A stretch of 64,000 nt of DNA from Eudoraea chungangensis (lineage in GTDB: Bacteria; Bacteroidota; Bacteroidia; Flavobacteriales; Flavobacteriaceae). Under the pieces are notes generated by a model. The model searched no databases. It saw nothing but the letters and a program-made list of their open reading frames with translations, and was not told the DNA's origin. The position numbers were made by a program, and so were the translations under genes. The DNA lies in NCBI RefSeq assembly GCF_029360665.1, contig NZ_JARDUB010000003.1:310001-374000 (forward strand). The letters are read 5' to 3'. Positions 25,822-35,374 of the stretch are shown here, piece after piece; position 1 is the stretch's first letter; each line of letters opens with the position of its first letter.

Positions 25822-27168
25822 CTAGGAAGGAAGACTCCAGCCATTTTCGTATGAGGCCTTCATTATTTCATTTGCTGCATTACTTGTGAACAGGCCTTTT
25901 TCCTCATCCCAATAAATCCGGTCTCCTGTTTTAAAGGCTACATTTCCCATGTGAGAAACCATTGCTGCATCATATCCTACTTGAATTGGTGCGTTTAATT
26001 GGTCCAAATCTCTACTTTTCACAACTTCCAAAAAGTTTTGTGTATGTAAATCTAGACCACTTCCCTCTTTGGGTTGCAAGGCCACTGCTTCCATTTTTGG
26101 TGGTCTATCATTTCCCCAGCCCTTAAACTCCGTTTCCGGAATTACTTCCCATCCACCTCTATCTAAAACCAACGTGCCATTATTTCCTATAAAAGCTATA
26201 CCATGGTTCCGTCCGTAGTTCCCGCCATCTATCCCAGTGGCGTGTTCCCATAACAATGAGAAATCCTCGTATTCAAATACAGTTTGTAAAGTATCTGGAG
26301 TTTCCGATGCATCATTTGGATACGCAAACTTGCCCCCTAAAGCCATCACCGATTTCGGTGTGCCTGCTTTCATTCCATAGAGCGCATAATCAATTAAATG
26401 AACCCCCCAATCGGTCATTAAACCACCTGCATAATCCCAGAACCATCTGAAATTAAAATGATATCTATTCTGGTTAAAAGCTCTTTCAGGAGCAGGCCCA
26501 AGCCACATCTTATAATCTATACCTGAAGGTGTGCTTTTATCCGCCACAATCGGAACTGGCTTCATCCAACCTTGATATGCCCAGGCTTTTGCCAATCTAA
26601 TCTCTCCTAATTTACCCGAATGTACAAAGTTTATGGCATCTACAAAATGAGGTTGACTCCTCTGCCATTGGCCAATCTGCACTACTCTATCACTTTCGCC
26701 AACAACATTGAGCATTATCCGACACTCCTGCATAGAATTAGCCAGAGGCTTTTCACAATAAACGTCTTTACCAGCCATCAGGGCATCTGCTAACTGTAAA
26801 CAATGCCAATGATCAGGAGTTCCAATTATTACAAAGTCTATGTCTTTGTCTTCCAATAATTTTCGGTAATCCTTGTACCATTTAGGTTTAGAAATTCCTG
26901 CTTTCTCCAAATCGGCAGTGCGCTTCGCTAAAACACTCTCATCTACATCACATAAAGCGGCGACATTCACTTCGCTTAATTTCACAAAAGAAGTGAGATT
27001 GCTAAAACCCATCCCGTTACAACCAATTAATCCCACATTAATCTGGTCATTGGGGCTTATTTTCTTTCGAAAACTAGCCAATAACTCCATCGGAAACATA
27101 AAGGCTCCTGCAGAACCCATAAAGGCCAAAGAGCTATTTTTAATAAATCTTCTTCTTGTGAAATCCAT
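25822..27168 (-). CDS. Gfo/Idh/MocA family oxidoreductase with Tat-type leader
   Basis: 448 residues. The N-terminus TRRRFIKNSS followed by a hydrophobic stretch to about residue 31 is a twin-arginine signal, so the folded enzyme with its cofactor goes to the periplasm. The Rossmann domain has VGLIGCNGMG and DEKPLAN-like VYCEKPLANS (the E-K-P motif). The C-terminal domain contains WDYAGGLMTDWGVHLIDYAL with the catalytic-site His. Family members oxidise or reduce sugars and related molecules with NAD(P). The substrate is not predictable. It is single, with no sugar-degradation genes adjacent. Confidence 0.9.
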   Translation of the reverse strand: MDFTRRRFIKNSSLAFMGSAGAFMFPMELLASFRKKISPNDQINVGLIGCNGMGFSNLTSFVKLSEVNVAALCDVDESVLAKRTADLEKAGISKPKWYKDYRKLLEDKDIDFVIIGTPDHWHCLQLADALMAGKDVYCEKPLANSMQECRIMLNVVGESDRVVQIGQWQRSQPHFVDAINFVHSGKLGEIRLAKAWAYQGWMKPVPIVADKSTPSGIDYKMWLGPAPERAFNQNRYHFNFRWFWDYAGGLMTDWGVHLIDYALYGMKAGTPKSVMALGGKFAYPNDASETPDTLQTVFEYEDFSLLWEHATGIDGGNYGRNHGIAFIGNNGTLVLDRGGWEVIPETEFKGWGNDRPPKMEAVALQPKEGSGLDLHTQNFLEVVKSRDLDQLNAPIQVGYDAAMVSHMGNVAFKTGDRIYWDEEKGLFTSNAANEIMKASYENGWSLPS

Positions 27169-27214
27169 AATTAAATAATTAGAATCTCAAGATAATTAAT
27201 TTTAAAATAGCAAT

Positions 27215-27246
27215 AAAAAAAAACATCCCTGCATGCAGAGATGTTT
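27215..27246 (-). terminator. Terminator of the nusB-DUF1573-yajC operon
   Basis: Arms AAACATCCCTGC (27221-27232) and GCAGAGATGTTT (27235-27246) pair with one mismatch. On the minus strand a run of nine T follows. Confidence 0.85.
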
Positions 27247-27269
27247 CTATATTTTGACAAGTGAAAATA

Positions 27270-27557
27270 CTATTCCTTCACAGGTGCGTTTAATTTCTTA
27301 CTTAATTCCATCGAAATAGCAGTACGATCAAATTTTAATCTGCCTGCCATAGTTTCCACAATACAAGAAAAATCCTTGTCGTTTAAGTCAACTACTTTTC
27401 CGTGAAGTCCACTTTTTGTAATAATCTTATCTCCTTTTTTAAGTTCTTGAGAAAACTTCTTTTCATCTTTTTGACGTTTCATTTGCGGGCGGATCATAAA
27501 AAAATATGCCACTGCAAATATCAAAATCATCGGAAGGAATTGTCCTATATCACCCAT
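27270..27557 (-). CDS. yajC: Preprotein translocase subunit YajC
   Basis: 95 residues, typical size. One membrane helix at about residues 6-21 (FLPMILIFAVAYFFMIRPQ) followed by the family pattern RPQMKRQKDEKKF, then a small cytoplasmic beta domain (LKKGDKIITKSGLHGKV). YajC associates with SecDF and helps protein export. It is the last gene of a nusB-DUF1573-yajC operon, 19 bases after the DUF1573 gene, and a strong terminator follows. Confidence 0.95.
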   Translation of the reverse strand: MGDIGQFLPMILIFAVAYFFMIRPQMKRQKDEKKFSQELKKGDKIITKSGLHGKVVDLNDKDFSCIVETMAGRLKFDRTAISMELSKKLNAPVKE

Positions 27558-27576
27558 AATTATAAATTCAAAAAAA

Positions 27577-28053
27577 TTATTTAACCGGACCTAAGGCAGT
27601 TGGCCCAGCATCTTTAGGATTAACAAAAGCCTTTATTCTCAATAACTCTTTACCTTTTTGTGTATTCGCCATAACCGTAATAGTCTTGGTTACCTGATTC
27701 TGACCAGTCCCGTTAAATTTAACCAATAACTCGCCATCTTCTCCTGGGGCGATAGGATCTTTTGGAGGGTTAGGCACAGTACATCCACAACTACTTGTAG
27801 CACTGGTAATTATTAAAGGAGCATTACCAGTATTGGTAAACGTAAATACTGTTTCTTGAGGAGTACCTTGGATAATAGTTCCGAAATCGTGTTCTATTTT
27901 TTCAAAACTCATTTCTGGAAGCTTTTTGGCTTCTAAATCTCTTTCGGCTGCCACTTCAACATTTTCCGCATTAACCTTGCTGGAAGCGTTTTCTTTGCAG
28001 GAAGCAAAAACAAACATACCTACTATACCTAGGGCGATAAATACTTTTTTCAT
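27577..28053 (-). CDS. DUF1573 lipoprotein
   Basis: 158 residues. Lipoprotein signal KVFIALGIVGMFVFASC with the lipidation Cys at residue 19. The mature part has the DUF1573 pattern: FEKIEHDFGTIIQG, FTFTNTGNAPLIITSATSSC, GCTVPNPPKDPIAPGE and a closing beta-sheet segment. It is an Ig/HYDIN-like single domain, common in Bacteroidota cell envelopes, with no enzyme activity known. It lies between nusB and yajC and is probably co-transcribed with them. Confidence 0.9.
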   Translation of the reverse strand: MKKVFIALGIVGMFVFASCKENASSKVNAENVEVAAERDLEAKKLPEMSFEKIEHDFGTIIQGTPQETVFTFTNTGNAPLIITSATSSCGCTVPNPPKDPIAPGEDGELLVKFNGTGQNQVTKTITVMANTQKGKELLRIKAFVNPKDAGPTALGPVK

Positions 28054-28099
28054 TATAAATTACTTTTAAGATTTGAATGCAAAATTAAGGAATATTTAT

Positions 28100-29047
28100 T
28101 TATAATAACCCCCTACCTGCCTTTTTCAACTTTCCAGACTCTTTAAATTCTTTGACAATCTTATCTAAAATACCATTTATGAATATACTGCTTTTAGGTG
28201 TGGAGTATTCTTTTGCTATTTCTAGGTATTCATTGATAGTTACTCTTTCCGGAATAGATGAGAAATATTGCAATTCACAAATAGCCATTTTTAAAAGGAT
28301 GGCATCTATATCTGCAATTCGATCTTTATCCCAGTTTGGAGTTTTTAATTGTATCTCTTCCTCGAAAGCCTTATTATTCAGAAGTGTTTTTACCAATAAT
28401 TGCTCTGCGAAGAGCATATCTTCCTCATCTTTTAAGAGCGCTGGCAAAAAATAGGAAGAAGGCGATGTATGTTTTAGTTTTTTTAAGATTTTTAAAATAA
28501 AGGTGTTCACCAAGGGAATATCATCTACCCAAGTAAGTTTATCGTCTTCAAAATATTCATATATTTTTTCATTTGGAGCAATAATTTCCCTAAAAAGTTG
28601 AGAAATAAAACTCTTATCTTTTTCGTAATCAACTTCGGAAAGACGCATATAATTCTCAAAAAGATCGCTATTCTTAACCGCATTAAACACAATCTTCACG
28701 TAATCTTCATGTAAATCCCATTGATTTAGCTTATTTGCCTCCAAAGAATCTAAAAGTTCTTCATTATTTGACAATTGGACCAAAACGGCATTATTTACAA
28801 ATCTCTTAGGATCCTTAATAGAAGTATCCTCTGTATTTATATATTTTTTCGAAGATAGTTTTAGAAAGTTTTTTTCTCGCTTATGAAGTTCTATAAGGAG
28901 GCTCAAAACAAGTAAGTATAGGCTATAGGTATTCGCAATACTCTCTTTTAGGAACATTTTCTGTTTATCCAAGGATTCATCCTTAGAAAGGGTTAAAGCA
29001 TATATGCACTGCATAACTTTAATCCTGATTTGCCTTCTTGTGAGCAT
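28100..29047 (-). CDS. nusB: Transcription antitermination protein NusB (long Bacteroidota form)
   Basis: 315 residues, about twice the E. coli protein. The N-terminus (LTRRQIRIKVMQCIYALT) and C-terminal part (about residues 195-300: LLVKTLLNNKAFEEEIQL, WDKDRIADIDAILLKMA, RVTINEYLEIAKEYSTPKS, FINGILDKIVKE) contain the conserved NusB fold. The middle is an insertion typical of this phylum. NusB with NusE binds boxA RNA and promotes antitermination of rRNA operons. It heads the operon nusB-DUF1573-yajC with a well-formed promoter at 29088-29116. Confidence 0.93.
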   Translation of the reverse strand: MLTRRQIRIKVMQCIYALTLSKDESLDKQKMFLKESIANTYSLYLLVLSLLIELHKREKNFLKLSSKKYINTEDTSIKDPKRFVNNAVLVQLSNNEELLDSLEANKLNQWDLHEDYVKIVFNAVKNSDLFENYMRLSEVDYEKDKSFISQLFREIIAPNEKIYEYFEDDKLTWVDDIPLVNTFILKILKKLKHTSPSSYFLPALLKDEEDMLFAEQLLVKTLLNNKAFEEEIQLKTPNWDKDRIADIDAILLKMAICELQYFSSIPERVTINEYLEIAKEYSTPKSSIFINGILDKIVKEFKESGKLKKAGRGLL

Positions 29048-29087
29048 TTTAAAGAACCTTGCTAATTAATATTGCTTCTAACGATGG

Positions 29088-29116
29088 CAAAAATACTAAT
29101 CTATTTCAAAAACAAA
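29088..29116 (-). promoter_or_regulatory. Promoter of the nusB operon
   Basis: Minus-strand TTTG (29116-29113), 17-base spacer, TATTTTTG (29095-29088) followed by CC. The leader is about 35 bases. Confidence 0.7.
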
Positions 29117-29151
29117 CCTATTAATACAGTTATCTTATCAGTTTTATAACA

Positions 29152-29180
29152 TTTGGTTTGTATGCAATCTCCTATATTTG
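29152..29180 (+). promoter_or_regulatory. Promoter of the MsbA-like ABC exporter gene
   Basis: TTTG (29152-29155), 17-base spacer, TATATTTG (29173-29180) followed by CC; the ATG lies 37 bases further on. It is back to back with the nusB promoter. Confidence 0.65.
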
Positions 29181-29216
29181 CCAAGCTTTAACCATTAGTT
29201 ATTTGCTCCCGCATTA

Positions 29217-30971
29217 ATGAAAGAACTACGCCATCTTAATAAATATTTCAAAAAGTATTGGGTTAAATTACTTATTGGGATCTTGATAACTATTGTTGCA
29301 AGAATTTTTCAGTTAGTTATGCCATCTTTTGTCAAAAAGTCAATAGAAGTAGTAGAGAACTATAGCAGACAAGAAATTGCAGAACCACTGGCCAAAGACT
29401 TACTCTTGGAGTATATCCTAATAATTATAGGCGCTGCCTTACTTTCCGGTTTTTTTACTTTTTTAATGAGACAGACCATAATCAATGTTTCCAGATACAT
29501 TGAGTTTGATTTGAAAAATGAAATATTTGATCACTACCAGCTTCTAAACCTTAACTTTTACAAAAGGAATAGAACCGGAGACTTAATGAATAGAATTTCG
29601 GAGGACGTTGGGCAGGTTAGACTTTATGCGGGGCCAGCGATCATGTATGGGATGCAAACCCTAACTCTTTTTGTATGTTTAATCCCTCTAATGTTTATAA
29701 AAGCGCCTACCATAGCCTTTTACTCTTTGTTGCCGCTTCCTATCTTATCTGTTCTAATTTATCAGATCAGCAAAATTATCCACCGCAGAAGCACCAAAGT
29801 ACAAGAATATTTATCCACTCTTTCCACCTTTGCGCAGGAGTCTTTTTCTGGAGTTTCTGTAATTAAAGCATACGGACTAGAGCCGCAAACCAATAAGGAT
29901 GTAAAACTTCTGGCAAACGAAGGTAAAGTTAAAAGCATGGATCTGGCTAAAGTAAATGCCTGGTTTTTCCCACTGATGATTTTGCTTATTGGGATAAGTA
30001 ACATTTTCGTGATCTATATAGGAGGTAAGCAATACATTAATGGTGAGATTGAATCCGTTGGAACCATTGCTGAATTTATACTTTACGTAAATATGCTTAC
30101 ATGGCCTGTTGCCATTGTAGGGTGGTTAACCTCGATAGTGCAGCGCGCTGAAGCCTCTCAGAGAAGAATAAATGAATTCCTAAAGGAAGAGCCTGCAATT
30201 AAGAATAATTGTTTAGAAGCTACTCCAATAGGCGGTAGTATTGAATTTAAAAATGTGAGTTTTACCTATGAAGATACCAATATTACAGCCCTGAATGATA
30301 TTTCCTTTACAATCCAAGAAGGGCAAACGGTAGCCATTTTAGGTAAAACCGGGGCAGGAAAATCAACAATCTTAGATCTTGTAGCCCGTCTTTATGACAC
30401 CACATCCGGGGAAATCAGCATAGACGGGACCCCGATCAGGGATTTAAATTTAAATAGTTTACGGTCTGCAGTAGGGGCAGTGCCTCAGGATGCATTTTTA
30501 TTCTCTGATACTATTGAGAACAACATAAAATTTGGAAAAGAGGATGCCACAAGGGAAGAGATTGAAGAAGTTGCTAAAAAAGCAGTTGTACATAATAATA
30601 TAATGGGCTTTTCTAAACAGTACAGGACTATTTTAGGAGAAAGAGGAATTACTCTTAGTGGAGGACAAAAACAAAGAGTGTCAATTGCACGGGCCTTGCT
30701 TAAAGATCCTCAGATTTTCTTATTCGATGATTGTTTATCTGCTGTGGATACAGAAACGGAAGAAGAAATTTTAAATAATCTAAAAAAAGCAGTTCGCAGA
30801 AAAACAACTTTAATAGTAAGTCATAGAGTATCTTCAGCAAAGAATGCAGATAAAATTATCGTGTTAGAAGATGGCAAAATACTTCAACAGGGTACACATA
30901 CTGAATTGATCTCTGAAAACGGTTATTACAAGGAGTTATATTTCAAGCAGCTATCCACTAAAGAAAACTAG
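29217..30971 (+). CDS. ABC exporter, ATPase and permease in one chain (MsbA-like)
   Basis: 584 residues. Six membrane helices lie within residues 18-320, and the nucleotide-binding domain is at about 335-575. Visible: Walker A LGKTGAGKST, Q-loop VPQDAFLFSD, signature LSGGQKQR, Walker B FLFDDCLSAVD and switch SHRVSSA. FDD instead of the usual LDE at the end of Walker B (DDCLSAVDTETEEEIL) keeps only an Asp at the catalytic Glu position, as in several MsbA/BmrA-like half transporters from Bacteroidota. It acts as a homodimer or as half of a heterodimer; no partner gene is adjacent. Substrate unknown (lipid or drug). Confidence 0.9.
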   Translation: MKELRHLNKYFKKYWVKLLIGILITIVARIFQLVMPSFVKKSIEVVENYSRQEIAEPLAKDLLLEYILIIIGAALLSGFFTFLMRQTIINVSRYIEFDLKNEIFDHYQLLNLNFYKRNRTGDLMNRISEDVGQVRLYAGPAIMYGMQTLTLFVCLIPLMFIKAPTIAFYSLLPLPILSVLIYQISKIIHRRSTKVQEYLSTLSTFAQESFSGVSVIKAYGLEPQTNKDVKLLANEGKVKSMDLAKVNAWFFPLMILLIGISNIFVIYIGGKQYINGEIESVGTIAEFILYVNMLTWPVAIVGWLTSIVQRAEASQRRINEFLKEEPAIKNNCLEATPIGGSIEFKNVSFTYEDTNITALNDISFTIQEGQTVAILGKTGAGKSTILDLVARLYDTTSGEISIDGTPIRDLNLNSLRSAVGAVPQDAFLFSDTIENNIKFGKEDATREEIEEVAKKAVVHNNIMGFSKQYRTILGERGITLSGGQKQRVSIARALLKDPQIFLFDDCLSAVDTETEEEILNNLKKAVRRKTTLIVSHRVSSAKNADKIIVLEDGKILQQGTHTELISENGYYKELYFKQLSTKEN

Positions 30972-30978
30972 GAAAATG

Positions 30979-31007
30979 TTGCTGAATACGCTTTTTTTTT
31001 ACATTTT
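30979..31007 (+). promoter_or_regulatory. Possible promoter of the DUF3276 gene
   Basis: TTG at 30979-30981, 18-base spacer and TACATTTT at 31000-31007; the last base deviates from TAnnTTTG. Confidence 0.4.
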
Positions 31008-31048
31008 TACTGATAATTAAGGCAAAACACTAACTACAATTGCAATCT

Positions 31049-31420
31049 ATGGGTGATAAAGATTTAATGGACCAGGAAGAAATATTTTCAAAAGTTTTAA
31101 GAGCAGGCAGAAGGACTTACTTCTTCGATGTTCGAAGTACTAAAGCAGGTGATTATTATTTAACTATTACGGAAAGTAAGAAGTTTACACATGATGATGG
31201 GTCTTTCCATTATAAAAAACACAAAATTTATTTATACAAAGAAGATTTCCAGCCTTTTAAAGAAAATGTGGAGGAAATGATGGATTATATTATTTCTGAA
31301 AAAGGACATGAGGTTATCTCCGAAAGACATCAAAAAGATTTTAAAAAGGAAGAGCCAAGTGATAATGGAGAGGCGCCTTCCACTGATAGCTTTACGGATG
31401 TAAGTTTTGATGATATATAA
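31049..31420 (+). CDS. DUF3276 / PUR-alpha-like nucleic-acid-binding protein
   Basis: 123 residues from the ATG at 31049. The core (about residues 8-85) begins EIFSKVLRAGRRTYFFDVRS, then AGDYYLTITESKK and KIYLYKEDFQPFKENVEEMM, the PUR repeat pattern of DUF3276. These small Bacteroidota proteins bind single-stranded DNA or RNA (the Borrelia homologue BpuR is an example). The C-terminal 35 residues are acidic and low complexity. It is monocistronic with its own terminator. Confidence 0.85.
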   Translation: MGDKDLMDQEEIFSKVLRAGRRTYFFDVRSTKAGDYYLTITESKKFTHDDGSFHYKKHKIYLYKEDFQPFKENVEEMMDYIISEKGHEVISERHQKDFKKEEPSDNGEAPSTDSFTDVSFDDI

Positions 31421-31444
31421 TAAATTAATAAAATAATTCTAAGG

Positions 31445-31472
31445 CGATCTTTGGTTTCAAGGATCGTTTTTT
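31445..31472 (+). terminator. Terminator of the DUF3276 gene
   Basis: CGATCTTTG (31445-31453) pairs with CAAGGATCG (31458-31466) allowing one G-U, followed by six T and then GTTT. Confidence 0.9.
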
Positions 31473-31502
31473 GTTTAAACCCATTTTAAAAATTCCCGCC
31501 AT

Positions 31503-34025
31503 ATGAAAAAATACTTATTCCTTTTACTATTAGTTTCTTATCTGGGTTTCGGCCAAGAGACCCTAAATCTGGATTACTACTTGCCTCAAAATATATCCTA
31601 TAAGGAAAGTATTCCTACTCCAAAAGAAATAATTGGACATGAAGTGGGTGAATGGCATGTGACCCATTATAAACTAATGTTTTACATGCATCAGCTAGCT
31701 GCAAAAAGTGATCGAATAAGTATAGAGACTCGGGGTGAAACTTTTGAGGGAAGACCAATTCTCCTCTTAACAATTACTTCCCCTGAAAATCATCAAAATC
31801 TGGAAAGTATTCGTCAAAATCGTCTGGCATTAACAGAAGCTGGCAAGGAGGGGGTTTCTTTAGAAGAAATGCCAATAATAATATATCAAGGCTTTTCCAT
31901 TCATGGCAATGAAGCTAGTGGTGCAAATGCCGGACTCCTATATGCGTATTATTTAGCCGCCGCTGAAGGACCAGAAATTGAGGCGCTCTTAAATTCTGCG
32001 GTGATTCTTTTAGATCCTTCCTATAACCCCGACGGTTTGCAACGCTTTGCGTATTGGGCAAATACCAATAAAAGTATAAACCTAAATGCGGATCCCAATG
32101 AGCGGGAATACCATGAAGTATGGCCAGGTGGACGAACCAATCACTATTGGTTCGATATGAATAGAGATTGGCTGCCTGTACAACTTCCTGAAAGCAGGGC
32201 TCGTATAAAAACATTTCATAAATGGCTGCCTAATATTCTGACCGATCATCATGAGATGAGTACAAACTCTACCTTCTTTTTTCAGCCAGGAGTTCCATCT
32301 CGTGTACATCCGTTAACCCCTAAACTCAATCAGGAACTAACCGCAGAAATTGGTGCTTACCATGCCAGGGCATTAGATAAACTCGGTTCACTGTATTATT
32401 CTGAAGAACGATATGACGACTATTATTATGGAAAAGGGTCTACCTTTCCAGATGTAAACGGCAGCATTGGAATTCTTTTTGAGCAAGCAAGCTCTCGCGG
32501 GCATCTTCAAGAAACAGAAAACGGAATTTTAACCTTTCCGTTTTCCATAAGGAATCAGCTTACAACAGCCTTATCCACTATTGAAGCAGCCCAAACTATG
32601 CGAACCAGATTATTAGGTTATCAACAAGAGTATTATAGCGATTTAAGGAAAGAGGCAAGTAATTTAAAATCAGAGGTAATCTTATTTGGTGATAGTAAGG
32701 ATGCCTCCAAAGCATACCATCTTGCGGAAATACTTCAAAGACAACAAATAGATTTTGACCTTTTAGAGGAAGATAAGACGATCCAAGGAAAAACCTATAC
32801 AAAAGGTCATAGTTATGTAGTCCCTTTAAATCAAAAAAATCCTAGGTTAGTCAAAGCTATGTTCGAGAAAAGAACCACTTTTATGGATAGCTTGTTCTAT
32901 GATATCTCTGCCTGGACTTTTCCCCTCGCCTTCAATGTAGATTATACCTTTACCAATGAAACCACATCTACTACTTCGGTTACTTCTGTTTTAAAACGGC
33001 CAACGGCCAAGGTTTCTAAAAAAAGTAGCTATGCCTATTTGTTCGAGTGGCATGAGTATTATACCCCAAAGGCATTAAATAAAATTCTTTCTAAAGGACT
33101 AAGAGCCAAAGTGGCAAAAAGTCAATTTAGTTTAGAGTCTTTAGCCTATGACTACGGAACAATAATGATTCCAGTACAAAATCAAAAGCTGAATGCCGAA
33201 GAATTATACCTGTTTTTAGAAGAAATAGCATCCGAATGTGGTGTTCCCATAAACGGTGTATCTACGGGTTTAACCAAAGGAATCGATTTAGGAAGTAATG
33301 ATTTTGATCCTTTAAAACCTCAAAATGTTGCTCTAATAGTAGGAAATGGTATACGGCCTTACGATGCGGGAGAAATTTGGCATTTATTTGATACACGTTA
33401 CGACATACAAATCACTAAAATTGACAAATCTTATCTTCCAAATTTAGACCTAAGCAGTTATACAGACATTATTCTACCGCAGCATTCTGGAAAGGGCAGT
33501 TTGGATTCTGCTTCCACAAAAACTATTCGAAATTGGGTAAAATCAGGAGGTACTTTGATAGGATACGGTAATGCCGCTATTTGGATGAATGAACATGATT
33601 TAATGACATTGGAATTTAAAAAGGATACCCTAGTTGCTACCAATATTTCCTTTGGACAAAAACAAGACTTTTTAGGAGCGCAGGTTACCGGGGGAGCAAT
33701 ATTTGAATCGAGACAGGACAGATCTCATCCAATTAATTATGGTTACAAAAACGATATGATATCTCTCTTTAGGAATACCAATGTATATTTAGAAAAGGAC
33801 AAAGAGAGTTATAACAATCCGTTGCAGTATAGTAAAGACCCTCTTTTAAGCGGATATATTTCTAAAGAAAACTTAGAACTTATTAAAGAAAGTGTTCCCT
33901 TTAAGGTACATAGACAAGGTAGAGGTCGTGTAATTATTTTTACAGACAATACCAATTTTAGAGCTTTCTGGTACGGCACAAACAAATTACTGATGAATGC
34001 TATTTTCTTTGGTAAAATCATGTAA
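31503..34025 (+). CDS. Secreted M14 zinc carboxypeptidase-type metallopeptidase
   Basis: 840 residues. Signal peptide KKYLFLLLLVSYLGFGQ. The M14 domain covers about residues 55-360: zinc-binding H-x-x-E in SIHGNEASG, substrate-binding NPDGLQRF and MNRDW, third zinc ligand in LTDHHEMS and catalytic Glu in GILFEQASSRG. The C-terminal 480 residues contain beta-rich and glutamine-amidotransferase-like (Class I GAT-like) segments, e.g. DIILPQHSGKGSL and SGGTLIGYGNAAIW, often attached to this peptidase subfamily in Bacteroidota. No type IX sorting end is seen, so periplasmic location is likely. Confidence 0.9.
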   Translation: MKKYLFLLLLVSYLGFGQETLNLDYYLPQNISYKESIPTPKEIIGHEVGEWHVTHYKLMFYMHQLAAKSDRISIETRGETFEGRPILLLTITSPENHQNLESIRQNRLALTEAGKEGVSLEEMPIIIYQGFSIHGNEASGANAGLLYAYYLAAAEGPEIEALLNSAVILLDPSYNPDGLQRFAYWANTNKSINLNADPNEREYHEVWPGGRTNHYWFDMNRDWLPVQLPESRARIKTFHKWLPNILTDHHEMSTNSTFFFQPGVPSRVHPLTPKLNQELTAEIGAYHARALDKLGSLYYSEERYDDYYYGKGSTFPDVNGSIGILFEQASSRGHLQETENGILTFPFSIRNQLTTALSTIEAAQTMRTRLLGYQQEYYSDLRKEASNLKSEVILFGDSKDASKAYHLAEILQRQQIDFDLLEEDKTIQGKTYTKGHSYVVPLNQKNPRLVKAMFEKRTTFMDSLFYDISAWTFPLAFNVDYTFTNETTSTTSVTSVLKRPTAKVSKKSSYAYLFEWHEYYTPKALNKILSKGLRAKVAKSQFSLESLAYDYGTIMIPVQNQKLNAEELYLFLEEIASECGVPINGVSTGLTKGIDLGSNDFDPLKPQNVALIVGNGIRPYDAGEIWHLFDTRYDIQITKIDKSYLPNLDLSSYTDIILPQHSGKGSLDSASTKTIRNWVKSGGTLIGYGNAAIWMNEHDLMTLEFKKDTLVATNISFGQKQDFLGAQVTGGAIFESRQDRSHPINYGYKNDMISLFRNTNVYLEKDKESYNNPLQYSKDPLLSGYISKENLELIKESVPFKVHRQGRGRVIIFTDNTNFRAFWYGTNKLLMNAIFFGKIM

Positions 34026-34116
34026 TAGCAGGTAGTCTTACAGGTTAATTTTGTACTAATTCCGTGGAAATAGTATTTTTACCCAGTATATAATTTAATA
34101 GCATAAGAATATCATT

Positions 34117-34674
34117 ATGGCAAGTACTCCAAGTACGATGCTTCCTCTGGGAACAAAAGCCCCTGGCTTTTCCTTAATGGATACAGTGTCTGATAAAGAA
34201 TTACATTTATTAGAAGACCTAAAGGGAGGTAAAGGAACCCTGATTATGTTTATCTGCAATCATTGTCCGTTTGTAAAGCACGTAAATTCAATGCTAGCTT
34301 CCTTGGCCGAAAAATTTCAGCCCTTAGGCATTCAATTTGTAGCCATCTCCAGTAACGATGTAGAAAACTATCCTCAGGATTCTCCAAGTTTAATGAAGAT
34401 TACGGCCAAAGAAGAAAACTATACCTTTCCTTATTTATACGACGAGGACCAGGATGTTGCCAAAGCATACCAGGCGGCATGTACACCTGATTTCTTTCTT
34501 TTTAACAAAGACTTACGTCTGGTATATAGAGGGCAGTTAGATGACTCCCGCCCAGGAAATGGAATACCGGTATCGGGCATAGATTTAATAAGGGCGATGG
34601 AGGCTCTTTTAGCAAATACAGAGGTATCTCCAATTCAAAAACCCTCCATTGGGTGTAATATCAAATGGAAATAA
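34117..34674 (+). CDS. Thioredoxin-like (AhpC/TSA-type redoxin) protein with CNHC motif
   Basis: 185 residues, no signal peptide. The redoxin domain opens GTKAPGFSLMDTVSDK and has CNHC in MFICNHCPFVKHVN at the end of the first strand. SSNDVENYPQDSP and the cis-Pro region CTPDFFLFNKD are typical of the thioredoxin family called 'thioredoxin family protein/redoxin' in many genomes. The PSIGCNIKWK end is also conserved. It probably reduces disulfides or peroxide, but partners are unknown. TAATTTTG at 34046-34053 is a possible weak promoter. It converges with YfiT, 4 bases away. Confidence 0.85.
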   Translation: MASTPSTMLPLGTKAPGFSLMDTVSDKELHLLEDLKGGKGTLIMFICNHCPFVKHVNSMLASLAEKFQPLGIQFVAISSNDVENYPQDSPSLMKITAKEENYTFPYLYDEDQDVAKAYQAACTPDFFLFNKDLRLVYRGQLDDSRPGNGIPVSGIDLIRAMEALLANTEVSPIQKPSIGCNIKWK

Positions 34675-34678
34675 GAAA

Positions 34679-35221
34679 TTACCATCCCTTTTTCTGAAGG
34701 ATGTTCCTAATATGTTGTGTATGATGATTTCCGTGCCAGGCATATCTGCCAATATTTTCTTCAAGCGAAGTAAAAGTATTGGTCTCCGGATGAATAAATC
34801 CTTTTTTTAAATCCTGATCCTTTAATCCTTTAAGAAGAAATACCAATTTGGCATGTACTACTTTTAGATGATCAAGAGACATGGAAATTGGAGCGGAGCG
34901 CGAATCGTGAAGCTCAGCCCATTTTTCTTGTTCATAGACCTTTATACGCGGCGTATCCTCGGTTAGAGCCCATTTAAATCTAATATAACTGTTATGATGA
35001 CTGTCGGAAATGTGATGTATTAATTGCCTGATAGTCCAACCCTCGGGCCTATAAGGTTCACTTAATTGCTCATCATCCAGGGATAATACTAATTCCGAAA
35101 GCACTGAGGGTAATACCTCTAAATCCCCGATCCATTTTTTCAAATGTGATTCCCTAATCTCCTCAGGAATAATAAAAGTTCCTATAGGGTATTTTAAATT
35201 TTGTAAAGTAGATTCATCCAT
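34679..35221 (-). CDS. YfiT/DinB-family bacillithiol transferase-like protein
   Basis: 180 residues. The four-helix DinB fold has the metal-binding His set: HHISDSHH in GWTIRQLIHHISDSHHNSYI and HGNHHTQHI near the C-terminus (three His that bind divalent metal). The opening LKYPIGTFIIPEEIRESHL is the YfiT signature. YfiT proteins are thiol-S-transferases or putative metal hydrolases that use bacillithiol; Bacteroidota make that thiol. Single gene. Confidence 0.88.
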   Translation of the reverse strand: MDESTLQNLKYPIGTFIIPEEIRESHLKKWIGDLEVLPSVLSELVLSLDDEQLSEPYRPEGWTIRQLIHHISDSHHNSYIRFKWALTEDTPRIKVYEQEKWAELHDSRSAPISMSLDHLKVVHAKLVFLLKGLKDQDLKKGFIHPETNTFTSLEENIGRYAWHGNHHTQHIRNILQKKGW

Positions 35222-35343
35222 TGCATAAAGTTAATAAATAGGTAGAATAGTGTCTCTCTTATTAAAAATTATATTAAGCCAAACTTTAATAGTTTTTTAA
35301 CCTGCGATTGATTTTTATCATAGGATTAAACTATACTTTTAAA

Positions 35344-35351
35344 TAAGTTTG
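35344..35351 (+). promoter_or_regulatory. Possible -7 element of the peroxiredoxin gene
   Basis: TAAGTTTG, 23 bases before the ATG; no clear -33 box. Confidence 0.4.
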
Positions 35352-35374
35352 AAAATTAATTTAAATCAAAAAAA